The notes beneath the pieces were generated by a model, which saw only the letters and a list, made by a program, of their open reading frames with translations, had not been told where the DNA came from and ran no database searches. This document shows positions 36,704 to 44,478 of a stretch of DNA of 64,000 nucleotides, piece after piece (the first letter of the stretch is position 1; each line of letters opens with the position of its first letter). The DNA is from Burkholderia gladioli (GTDB lineage: Bacteria > Pseudomonadota > Gammaproteobacteria > Burkholderiales > Burkholderiaceae). A program made the position numbers and the translations under genes. The stretch covers positions 3,224,001 through 3,288,000 of the forward strand of contig NZ_CP009323.1 of NCBI RefSeq assembly GCF_000959725.1, written 5' to 3'.

Positions 36704-37639
36704 GTGCAGTCCTTCCTGGTCAACCTGCTGACGGGCCTCGGTTACGGGCTCCTGCTGTTCATGCTGTCGGCGGGGCTGACGCTGATCTTCAGCCTGCTGG
36801 GCGTGCTCAATTTCGCGCATGCCAGCTTCTACCTGCTCGGCGCCTACTTCGGCGTGCTGCTGGCGGCGCGGCTCGATCCCTGGGCGGCCTTCGTGCTGGC
36901 GCCGCTGCTGGTGGGCGGGCTCGGCGCGCTGGTCGAGCGCCTGCTGCTGCGCCGCGTGCGCGCGCAGGGGCATCTCGGCGAGATGCTGCTGACCTTCGGG
37001 CTGGCCTACCTGATCGCGGAGGGCGCGAAGCTGGCCTGGGGCGCCGCGCCGCTCGCCGCCACCGTGCCCGCCGGGCTCGACGGCACCTGGTTCACGCTCT
37101 ACGGCGCGGCCTTCCCGCGTTATCGCGGTTTCGTGATGCTGGTCTCGGTGGCCATGCTGCTGGCGCTGGGCCTGCTGCTGCGCGTCTCGCAGACGGGCCG
37201 CATCGTGCGCGCGGCGCTCACCCATCGCGCCGCGGTCGAGGCGCTCGGCCACGACGTGCCGCGCCTGACCACCCTGGTGTTCGCGGCCGGCACGGCGCTG
37301 GCCGCGCTGGCCGGGGCGATCGGCGCGCCGCTGACGGTGGTCGAGCCGTCGATGGCCGGCACGGTGGGCTCGGTGGTGTTCGCGGTGGTGGTGATCGGCG
37401 GGCTCGGCTCGCTGGGCGGGGCCTTTCTCGCCTCGCTGCTGGTGGGCTGCGCGCAGACCTTCGCGGTGGCCAGCACGGCCTCGCTCGGCAGCCTGGCCGA
37501 CGCGCTGGGCGCGACCTTGCCCGAGGCCTGGCGCGCGCTGAGCGTGGCCCAGTGCGCGCCGCTGGTGCCCTACCTGCTGCTGGTGGCGGTGCTGGTGAGC
37601 CGCGCGCGCGGCTTGTTCGGGGAGCGCGAGGATGCCTGA
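36704..37639 (+). CDS. Branched-chain-type ABC transporter permease (LivH-like)
   Basis: A 311-residue permease with about eight helices. S-A-G-L-T-L-I-F-S-L-L-G-V-L-N-F-A-H-A-S-F-Y-L-L-G-A-Y is the LivH hallmark. E-A-L-G-H-D-V-P and G-G-L-G-S-L-G-G-A-F are the later conserved loops. The start is GTG, 7 nt after the thioesterase stop; no ATG fits the N-terminus. The stop overlaps the next gene by 8 nt. Substrate could be branched-chain amino acids, amides or aromatic acids. Confidence 0.87.
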   Translation: MQSFLVNLLTGLGYGLLLFMLSAGLTLIFSLLGVLNFAHASFYLLGAYFGVLLAARLDPWAAFVLAPLLVGGLGALVERLLLRRVRAQGHLGEMLLTFGLAYLIAEGAKLAWGAAPLAATVPAGLDGTWFTLYGAAFPRYRGFVMLVSVAMLLALGLLLRVSQTGRIVRAALTHRAAVEALGHDVPRLTTLVFAAGTALAALAGAIGAPLTVVEPSMAGTVGSVVFAVVVIGGLGSLGGAFLASLLVGCAQTFAVASTASLGSLADALGATLPEAWRALSVAQCAPLVPYLLLVAVLVSRARGLFGEREDA

Positions 37640-39926
37640 GGCGCGCCGCTCGCGCGAAGCGGCCGGCTGGCTCGCGCTGGTCGGCCTGCTGGTGCTGCCG
37701 GCGTTGATCTGGCCGCAGGGCGCGGTGCTGGCCTGGCTCGCGCAGACAGCGGCGCTGGTGGTGCTGGCGCTGTCCTACAACCTGCTGCTCGGCAGCACCG
37801 GGCTGCTGTCCTTCTGTCACGCGGCCTTCGCCGGCCTGGGCGCCTTCGTCGCCGCGCATGCCTTCAACCGCTTCGGGTTCGCGCTGCCCTGGCTGCCGCT
37901 GGCCGGTGGCCTGGGCGGCGCCGGCTTCGGCCTGCTGTTCGGCGCGATCGCCACGCGCCGCGCCGGCACCGCCTTCGCGATGATCACGCTGGGCCTGGGC
38001 GAGCTGATCGCGGCGGCGGCCTGGAGCGTGCCGGACTGGTTCGGCGGCGCCGGCGGCCTCGCGATCGATCGCGCCGCGGGCGCGCCGCTCGGCGCCTGGC
38101 GCTTCGGCGACGATCGCGAGGCCTATGCGCTGATCGCCGCGTGGTGCCTGTTGTCGGCCTTGGCGATGCGCGTCGTGCTGGCCACCCCGTTCGCGCGGCT
38201 GGCTCGCGCCGTGCGCGACAAGCCGCGCCGCGTCGCCGCGCTCGGCACCGATCCGTGCCGGCTGCGGCTGCTGATGATGGTGATCGCCGCGTTCTTCGCC
38301 GGCGTGGCCGGCACGCTGACCTTGATCGACGTCGAGTTGGCCTCCTCGGACAGCGTCTCGATGCTGCGCTCGGCCACGGTGCTGTTCGCGACCGTGATCG
38401 GCGGCAGCGGCGGCTTCTTCGGGCCGGTGCTCGGCGCGGCGGTGATGGCTGCGTTCGGCAGCTTCGTGGCGGGGCTGTCGCGCGCCTGGTTGTTTTATCT
38501 CGGCCTGCTGTTCGTGGCGGTGGTGGTGGCCGCGCCGGGCGGCTTGCTGGGCGCGCTGGCCGCGCAGGCGGCGGCCTGGCGCGGCGCCGGCCGGGAAGCG
38601 CGGCTGCGCCAGTTGTCCAGGCTGGCGGCGTGGCTGGCGGCGGTGCTGGCGATCGTGTTCGGCGTCGAGCTCGGCTACGCGCTGCAGCTAGGCGACGGCG
38701 AGGGCGGGCAGCGGCTCGCCAGCATCGGCGTTTGGCAATTCGATGCGGGCTCGGCGCCGGGCTGGGTGATCGCGATCGCGTTGGCGCTGGCCGCGACGGC
38801 GCTGGGTCGGCTCGGGCGACGCCGGCCTGTCGGCGGCGTGGCTGCGGCGCCGAAGCAGGGCACGAGGGCCGCTGCGACGAACGATCGGGCCATGCGCCAT
38901 CCGGCGATGAGCAGCTTGGCCGCGAGTCATCCGGCGGTGAGCAGCCTGACGACGAGCGGCTTTGCCGTGAGCGACCCGGCCGCGAGCAGATCGACCGAGA
39001 ACAACCCGGTCGTGAGCAAGCCAGCCGCGATCGACTCAACTGCGAGCAATCCAACTGCGATCGACTCAACTGAGAGCGACCCAGCCTCGCGCAGCAGCCC
39101 AGCCACGGGCAAGCCAGCCGCGATCACTCCCACCACGCCCCTCGCCGCCCTCGAACTGCGCGGCATCGCGAAGCGTTTCGGCGCGACGCGGGTGCTGCAG
39201 GGCGTCGACCTGCGCGTCGAGCCCGGCGAGCGCCACGCGCTGATCGGCCCGAACGGCGCCGGCAAGTCGACGCTGTTCGAGCTGATCGCGGGCGGCAGCC
39301 GGCCCACGCGCGGCTCGATCCGCCTGCATGGGCGGGAGATCGCCGGCCGCGCGCCCTACGCGATCGCGCGGCGTGGGCTGGCGCGCGGTTTCCAGCAGAC
39401 CAGCGTGTTCGAGCGCCTGTCGGTGCTCGACAACCTGCGCTGCGCGGCCATGCACGCGCCCGCGCAACGCCGCGGGCCATTGCGCTGGTGTCGCGATCCC
39501 GCCGCGCTCGACGGCGCCGCTCGGCAGACACTCGAGGCGATCGGCCTGGGCACGCGCGGCGAGGTGCCGGCCGGCGAACTCGACTATGCCGAGCAGCGCG
39601 CGCTCGATCTCGGCATCGCCCTGGCCGGCGGCGCCTCGGTGTTCCTGTTCGACGAACCGACCGCCGGCATGAACCGCGAGCAGGCGCGCGCCACGCTGGC
39701 GCTGATCCGCGCGGCCACGGCCGGCTGCACGGTGCTGATGATCGAGCACGACATCGATGCCGTGTTCGGCTTCGCGGACCGCATCTCCGTGCTGGTGCGC
39801 GGCGAGCGAATCGCCACCGGCACGCCGGCCGAGATTCGCGCGAACGCCGCGGTGCGCGCGGCCTACCTTGGCACGGACGATCTCGACAACCGCGGTGATC
39901 GCGTCGGCGCGGGAGCTCGGCCATGA
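37632..39926 (+). CDS. Fused LivM-LivG branched-chain-type ABC permease/ATPase
   Basis: The 764-residue product joins two proteins. Residues 1-310 are a LivM permease (L-A-L-S-Y-N-L-L-L-G-S-T-G-L-L-S-F-C-H, G-G-S-G-G-F-F-G-P-V-L-G-A). Residues 330-410 add two more hydrophobic stretches. Residues 420-500 are a hydrophilic linker of imperfect five-residue repeats. From about 503 follows LivG: Walker A G-P-N-G-A-G-K-S-T (K545), L-A-R-G-F-Q-Q-T-S-V-F, L-D-Y-A-E-Q-R-A-L-D-L in place of the usual LSGGQ signature, and V-F-L-F-D-E-P-T-A-G-M-N. LivM-LivG fusions are known; this linker is unusual. It overlaps both neighbouring genes. Confidence 0.88.
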   Translation: MPEARRSREAAGWLALVGLLVLPALIWPQGAVLAWLAQTAALVVLALSYNLLLGSTGLLSFCHAAFAGLGAFVAAHAFNRFGFALPWLPLAGGLGGAGFGLLFGAIATRRAGTAFAMITLGLGELIAAAAWSVPDWFGGAGGLAIDRAAGAPLGAWRFGDDREAYALIAAWCLLSALAMRVVLATPFARLARAVRDKPRRVAALGTDPCRLRLLMMVIAAFFAGVAGTLTLIDVELASSDSVSMLRSATVLFATVIGGSGGFFGPVLGAAVMAAFGSFVAGLSRAWLFYLGLLFVAVVVAAPGGLLGALAAQAAAWRGAGREARLRQLSRLAAWLAAVLAIVFGVELGYALQLGDGEGGQRLASIGVWQFDAGSAPGWVIAIALALAATALGRLGRRRPVGGVAAAPKQGTRAAATNDRAMRHPAMSSLAASHPAVSSLTTSGFAVSDPAASRSTENNPVVSKPAAIDSTASNPTAIDSTESDPASRSSPATGKPAAITPTTPLAALELRGIAKRFGATRVLQGVDLRVEPGERHALIGPNGAGKSTLFELIAGGSRPTRGSIRLHGREIAGRAPYAIARRGLARGFQQTSVFERLSVLDNLRCAAMHAPAQRRGPLRWCRDPAALDGAARQTLEAIGLGTRGEVPAGELDYAEQRALDLGIALAGGASVFLFDEPTAGMNREQARATLALIRAATAGCTVLMIEHDIDAVFGFADRISVLVRGERIATGTPAEIRANAAVRAAYLGTDDLDNRGDRVGAGARP
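38889..39130 (+). repeat. Degenerate 15-bp repeats encoding a pentapeptide linker
   Basis: About sixteen consecutive five-codon units of the type A-x-S-x-P (for example A-A-S-H-P, A-V-S-D-P, V-V-S-K-P, T-A-S-N-P, T-E-S-D-P, A-T-G-K-P) lie between the permease and the ATPase of the fusion. At DNA level GCGATCGACTCAACT occurs twice exactly. One unit has an extra residue. The array is in frame throughout. Confidence 0.85.
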
Positions 39927-40630
39927 CCGCGCCCCTGCTCGAACTGCACGGCGTGAGCGCGGCCTATGGTGCCTTGCCCGTGCTCGACGGCGTCGATCTC
40001 AGGCTCGGCCGCGGCGAGGTGCTGGCGTTGCTGGGCCGCAACGGCTCGGGCCGCTCGACGCTGGCCAGGGCGGTGATGGGCATGATCGCGTCGAGCGGTT
40101 CGATCCGCATCGACGGCGTGGAAGTGGCGGGACGGCCGACCTTCGAGATCGCGCGCCGCGGCGTCGGTTACGTGGCCGAGCGGCGCGACGTGTTCGGGCT
40201 GCTGAGCGTCGAGGACAACCTGCGGCTGGGCTGGCGCGAAGGCCCGCGCGCGGCGCGCGAGCGGGCCTTCGACGAAGTGAGGGCGCTGTTCCCGGCGCTG
40301 GCCGAGCGCTGGCGCGCCAAGGCGGCCGTGCTGTCGGGCGGCGAGCAGCAGATGCTGGCGCTGGCGCGCGCGATGGTGGGCGCGCCGCGCTTGATGATCG
40401 TCGACGAGCCCACCGAGGGCCTGGCGCCGCAGGTCGCGCGCGTGGTGGGCGCGGCGCTGGCGCGGCTGGGCGAGGCCGGCGTCGCGATCCTGCTGATCGA
40501 GCAGCGTCGCCAGTTGGCGGCCACGCTGGCGACGCGGATCGCCGTGATGGAGCGCGGCCGGATCGTCCATGACGGCGCGCCGGGGACACTGACGCGCGAG
40601 GACGAGGCGCGCTGGCTCGGCGCCGGTTGA
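39923..40630 (+). CDS. Branched-chain-type ABC ATPase (LivF-like) with altered Walker A
   Basis: A 235-residue ATPase with the LivF features Y-V-A-E-R-R-D-V-F-G-L-L-S-V-E-D-N-L, signature L-S-G-G-E-Q-Q-M-L-A-L-A-R-A and Walker B R-L-M-I-V-D-E-P-T-E-G-L-A-P. Walker A reads G-R-N-G-S-G-R-S-T: the invariant Lys is Arg44 (codon CGC at 40052-40054). Such a change normally impairs ATP binding and hydrolysis, so this half-site may be catalytically weak and the LivG domain dominant. The start overlaps the preceding stop (ATGA). It is the last gene of the operon and no binding protein follows. Confidence 0.87.
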   Translation: MTAPLLELHGVSAAYGALPVLDGVDLRLGRGEVLALLGRNGSGRSTLARAVMGMIASSGSIRIDGVEVAGRPTFEIARRGVGYVAERRDVFGLLSVEDNLRLGWREGPRAARERAFDEVRALFPALAERWRAKAAVLSGGEQQMLALARAMVGAPRLMIVDEPTEGLAPQVARVVGAALARLGEAGVAILLIEQRRQLAATLATRIAVMERGRIVHDGAPGTLTREDEARWLGAG

Positions 40631-40650
40631 GGCCTCGACCGGAAAAACGC

Positions 40651-40704
40651 AACGGCGGCCGACGATGGCACGGCTCGCTTGCCGCTTCATCGTCCGCCGC
40701 CGTG
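40651..40704. terminator. Long hairpin between convergent livF-like and iolB genes
   Basis: ACGGCGGCCGACGATG (40651-40666) pairs with CATCGTCCGCCGCCGT (40689-40704) with one mismatch. No clear T run follows. It probably stops transcription in both directions. Confidence 0.5.
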
Positions 40705-40734
40705 CTGCGCCTTCGACGTTGCCGCCGCGACGTC

Positions 40735-41589
40735 TCAGCCCGCCTTGGCCGCCGCTGCCGCCGCGTCGCGCTTGGCGATCCAGTCGTGTTCGGGATCGTT
40801 CTTGAAGTGCCAGACGCGGGTCGGCCCGGCCATCACGTTCAGGTAGTAGGAATCGTAGCCATAAGGCACCACCACCGGGTGATATCCACGCGGCACCATC
40901 ACCACGTCGTGGTTCGACACGGCCATCGACTGGTCGATGTCGCGCTCGTCGGTATAGACGCGCTGGAACACGAAACCCTGCGGCGGGTTCACGCGATGGT
41001 AGTAGGTCTCCTCCAGGAAGCTCTCGACCGGCACGTTGTCGGTATCGTGCTTGTGCGGCGGGTAGCTCGAGGCGTGTCCCGAGGGCGTGCGCACCTCGAC
41101 CACCAGCAGCGATTCGGCCGGCTCGGTCTGGGGGAGGATGTCGCAGACGTAGCGCGTGTTCGCGCCGATGCCGCGCACCGAGCGCTTCATCTCGCCCGGC
41201 TCGATGCGGCGCGGCGGGAAGCGGCCGGTGCCCGGCGCGCTGGCCACGCCCAGCTCGGTATCGCGCGTGGCGGTGACCGTCACGCGCCGGTCGGGCGGCA
41301 GGTAGAGCGCGGCGGGCGCGCTGTCCTCGAACACGCTGTCGCGCGAGCCCAGCGCGTCCCAGCGCGTGCCGTCGGCATCGACGATGTCGACGCGGCCCGC
41401 CATCACCACGATGCAGGTCTCGCGCGCGGCCTCGTGCAGCGCCATCGATTCGCCGGCCTTCAGCCGATAGGCGGCGAAGCCCACGTGGTTCCAGCGCGCC
41501 GATTCCGGCGTGACGGTGGCGATCGAGCGGCCGCTGGCGGCGGCCTTGACCAGCAGGTCCTGCGAATGTCCGGGCTTGGCGGTATTCAT
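40735..41589 (-). CDS. iolB: 5-deoxy-glucuronate isomerase
   Basis: A 284-residue cupin-type isomerase. It has S-Y-P-P-H-K-H-D and E-E-T-Y-Y-H-R-V-N-P-P-Q-G-F-V-F-Q-R-V-Y-T, the IolB signatures with metal-binding His and Glu, and P-R-G-Y-H-P-V-V-V-P-Y-G-Y-D-S-Y-Y-L-N-V-M-A-G. It converts 5-deoxy-glucuronate to 2-deoxy-5-keto-gluconate in inositol breakdown. Its ATG overlaps the iolE stop by one base, so the two are coupled. It is the last gene of the minus-strand iol arm. Confidence 0.93.
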   Translation of the reverse strand: MNTAKPGHSQDLLVKAAASGRSIATVTPESARWNHVGFAAYRLKAGESMALHEAARETCIVVMAGRVDIVDADGTRWDALGSRDSVFEDSAPAALYLPPDRRVTVTATRDTELGVASAPGTGRFPPRRIEPGEMKRSVRGIGANTRYVCDILPQTEPAESLLVVEVRTPSGHASSYPPHKHDTDNVPVESFLEETYYHRVNPPQGFVFQRVYTDERDIDQSMAVSNHDVVMVPRGYHPVVVPYGYDSYYLNVMAGPTRVWHFKNDPEHDWIAKRDAAAAAAKAG

Positions 41590-42509
41590 CACGCGGCCTC
41601 CTTGCGAGCGGGTTCGAGCGGGGCGTCCACCAGCGCGCGCAGCGTGCGGTAGCCCTTCTCGGCATAGGCGTAGCTCGGCGCGATCACCGGGTCCTGCTCG
41701 GCCTCGACCACGAACCAGCCGCGATAACCATGACGCTTGAGCCGCTCGATGACGGACGGGAAATCCACCGCGCCGTCGCCGGGCACCGTGAAGGCGCCGT
41801 TGATCACCGATTGCAGGAAGCTCCAGTTGCGGTTGCGCGCGAGCCGGATCACCTCGGGGCGCACGTCCTTGCAGTGGACGTGGCAGACGCGGCCGATGTG
41901 CTTGTCGAGCACGGCGAGCGGATCGCCGCCGCCGAAGGTGACGTGGCCGGTGTCGAACAGCAGGCCGACGGCCTCGCTGGTGGCGGCCATCAGCCGGTCG
42001 ATGTCGGCCGGCGCCTCGACATAGGCGCCCATGTGGTGATGATAGGCGGTGCGCACGCCGTGGCTGAGCGTGAAGCGCGCGAACTCGTCGAGCCGCCGCG
42101 CGTACTGCTCCCATTGCGCCTCGCTGACGAAGCGCGGGCGCTGGTAGAGCGGCACCTCGGCCGAGCCCTGGATCGAGGCGGCCACCTCGCCGTAGACCAT
42201 CACCGTCGCGCCGTTCTTCGCCAGCAGTTCGAGATGCGGGCCGACGGCGTCGATCTCCTCCTGCGCGCCGCGCTCGGCCAGCCGTCCCGAGTACCAGCCC
42301 GAGACCAGCGCCAGCTGGTACTCGGCCAGCAGCGCCTTGAGCGCCTGCGGCTCGCGCGGGAACTTGTTGCCGAGCTCGAAGCCCTCGTAGCCGATCTGCC
42401 GGCCTTCGGTCAGCGCGACCGACAGCGGGGTTTCGCCGCCCAGCGAGGGCAGGTCGTCGTTCATCCAGGACAGCGGGTTGATGCCGATGCGGATCTGGTA
42501 GTCGCTCAT
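41589..42509 (-). CDS. iolE: Myo-inosose-2 dehydratase
   Basis: A 306-residue TIM-barrel sugar-phosphate-isomerase-like enzyme beginning I-R-I-G-I-N-P-L-S-W-M-N-D-D-L-P-S-L-G-G. It has Y-E-G-F-E-L-G-N-K-F-P, Y-H-H-H-M-G-A-Y-V and D-T-G-H-V-T-F-G-G-G, which carry the metal ligands. It dehydrates scyllo-inosose to 3D-(3,5/4)-trihydroxycyclohexane-1,2-dione, the IolD substrate. It overlaps iolD by 4 nt and iolB by 1 nt. Confidence 0.93.
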   Translation of the reverse strand: MSDYQIRIGINPLSWMNDDLPSLGGETPLSVALTEGRQIGYEGFELGNKFPREPQALKALLAEYQLALVSGWYSGRLAERGAQEEIDAVGPHLELLAKNGATVMVYGEVAASIQGSAEVPLYQRPRFVSEAQWEQYARRLDEFARFTLSHGVRTAYHHHMGAYVEAPADIDRLMAATSEAVGLLFDTGHVTFGGGDPLAVLDKHIGRVCHVHCKDVRPEVIRLARNRNWSFLQSVINGAFTVPGDGAVDFPSVIERLKRHGYRGWFVVEAEQDPVIAPSYAYAEKGYRTLRALVDAPLEPARKEAA

Positions 42510-44467
42510 GTCGATGCTTCCGGAGTATGGGGTTCGGGCTTGCCGGCGCGCTCGGCCAGTTGCCGTTCGTAGCTCGCGCGCGCCTCGCGCACGGCCGGGC
42601 GCGAGGACACCTCGGGCACCGCCACCTCCCACCACCAGCCGCCCTCGGCGGTGGTGCGGGTGGCATCGGTGTCGATGCAGATCAGGTAGCTGCGATCGGC
42701 GGCGCGTGCGCGTTCGAGCGCGGCGTCCAGCGCGGCGACGTCGTCGACGTGCTCGGCCAGCGCGCCCAGCGCGCGCGCATGCGCGGCGAAGTCGATCTCG
42801 GGCGCGCCGAGCGGGCCCTGCACGCAGTCCTCGATCATGTTGTTGAAGGGCGCGCCGCCGCAGGCCTGCTGCAGGCGGTTGATGCAGCCGTAGCCGCGGT
42901 TGTCGAGCACCACCACGATCAGCTTGGCGCCCAGCATCACCGAGGTGGCCAGCTCGCTGTTCATCATCAGGTAGCTGCCGTCGCCGACGAACACGATCAC
43001 CTCGCGCTCGGGCCGCGCCAGCTTGGCGCCCAGGCCGCCGGCGATCTCGTAGCCCATGCACGAATAGCCGTATTCGACGTGGTAGCCGCCCGGCACCGCC
43101 GCGCGCCACAGCTTGTGCAGCTCGGCGGGCAGCGTGCCGGCCGCGCACACCGCGATGTCGCCGGCGGCCGAGGCATCCAGCTTGCGCTGCACGGCGCCGA
43201 TCACGTCGGCGTCGTAGGGCAGGGTGCCCGGCTGGGCGGGCGCGTTGGTCAGCGTCTGCACCGTGTCGCGCCAGGCCGCGGCCAGCGACTGCGCGCGCGT
43301 GGTCCAGCCGTCCTCGGCCCGCCAGCCGGCCAGGCGCGCGTCGAGCGCATCGAGGGCGAGCCGCGCATCGGCCTCCACGGCCAGCGCGCGATGCTTGAGC
43401 GCGTCGAAGGCATTGGCGTTGATGCCGATCACGGCGGTATTCGCGAACAGCGTGTTCGAGCCGGTGGTGAAATCCTGCAGGCGCGTGCCGACGGCGATCA
43501 CGCAATCGGCGTCGGCGGCCAGCGCGTTGGCGGCGGGCGAGCCGGTCACGCCGAGCGCGCCGGCGTTGAGCGGGTGGTTCCAGGGCAGGCTGCTCTTGCC
43601 GGCCTGCGTCTCGGCCACGGGGATGCCGTGACGGTCCGCGAAGGCGCGCAGCGCGGCGCTGCCGCCCGCGCTGTAGAGCGCGCCGCCGCCGGCCACCAGC
43701 AGCGGCCGGCGTGCCTCGCGCAGCGCCGCGAGCGCGGCGGCCAGCTCGGTCTCGACAGGCGCCGGGGCATGGAAGGACACCACGCGCGGCGCGAAGAACG
43801 ACAGCGGGTAGTCATGGGCCATGGCCTGCACGTCCTGCGGCAGCGCCAGCGTGACGGGGCCGCACAGCGCCGCGTCGGTCAGCACGCGCAGCGCGCGCGG
43901 CAGGGCGTTGAGCAGTTGCGCCGGGTGCACGATCCGGTCGAAATAGCGCGACACGGGCTTGAGCGCGTCGTTGGCGGAGATCCCGCCGTCGTGGAAATCT
44001 TCGACCTGCTGCAGCACCGGATCGGGCGCGCGCGAGACGAAGATGTCGCCGGGCAGCAGCAGCACCGGCAGGCGGTTCACATGGGCCAGCGCGGCGGCGG
44101 TCACCAGGTTGGTGGCGCCCGGGCCGATCGAGCTGGTGACGGCCATCATGCGACGGCGAAAATGCGCCTTCGCATAGGCGATCGCGCTGTGCGCCATCGC
44201 CTGCTCGTTGTGGGCGCGGTAGGTGGGCAGCACCTCGCGCGCCTGGTACAGGGCCTCGCCGAGCCCGGCCACGTTGCCGTGGCCGAAGATCGCGAACACC
44301 CCGCCGAACAGCGGCTCGGTGCGGCCGCTGCCGTCCTCGGCGGCCACCTGCTGGGCGGCCAGGTAGCGCACCAGGGCCTGGGCCGCGGTCAGGCGCACGG
44401 TGCCGGTCGCCTCGGCGGTGGCCTCGCCCGGCCAGGGCGCGGCGGATTCGATCGCTCTATGGTTCAT
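42506..44467 (-). CDS. iolD: 3D-(3,5/4)-trihydroxycyclohexane-1,2-dione acylhydrolase
   Basis: A 653-residue thiamine-diphosphate enzyme. The N-terminal TPP domain has F-G-H-G-N-V-A-G-L-G and the essential Glu in Y-R-A-H-N-E-Q-A-M-A-H-S-A. The C-terminal domain has the G-D-G-S-Y-L-M-M-N-S-E pyrophosphate/Mg motif. It opens the cyclohexane ring to 5-deoxy-glucuronate. Length is standard for IolD. The ATG at 44467 follows AGGAGAGC. It lies 11 nt after iolC. Confidence 0.94.
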   Translation of the reverse strand: MNHRAIESAAPWPGEATAEATGTVRLTAAQALVRYLAAQQVAAEDGSGRTEPLFGGVFAIFGHGNVAGLGEALYQAREVLPTYRAHNEQAMAHSAIAYAKAHFRRRMMAVTSSIGPGATNLVTAAALAHVNRLPVLLLPGDIFVSRAPDPVLQQVEDFHDGGISANDALKPVSRYFDRIVHPAQLLNALPRALRVLTDAALCGPVTLALPQDVQAMAHDYPLSFFAPRVVSFHAPAPVETELAAALAALREARRPLLVAGGGALYSAGGSAALRAFADRHGIPVAETQAGKSSLPWNHPLNAGALGVTGSPAANALAADADCVIAVGTRLQDFTTGSNTLFANTAVIGINANAFDALKHRALAVEADARLALDALDARLAGWRAEDGWTTRAQSLAAAWRDTVQTLTNAPAQPGTLPYDADVIGAVQRKLDASAAGDIAVCAAGTLPAELHKLWRAAVPGGYHVEYGYSCMGYEIAGGLGAKLARPEREVIVFVGDGSYLMMNSELATSVMLGAKLIVVVLDNRGYGCINRLQQACGGAPFNNMIEDCVQGPLGAPEIDFAAHARALGALAEHVDDVAALDAALERARAADRSYLICIDTDATRTTAEGGWWWEVAVPEVSSRPAVREARASYERQLAERAGKPEPHTPEAST

Positions 44468-44478
44468 GGTCGGCTCTC

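Noticed and set aside
38889..39130. CRISPR-like array
   Set aside because: The repeat is 15 bp, degenerate, without spacers, in frame and codes for a protein linker.
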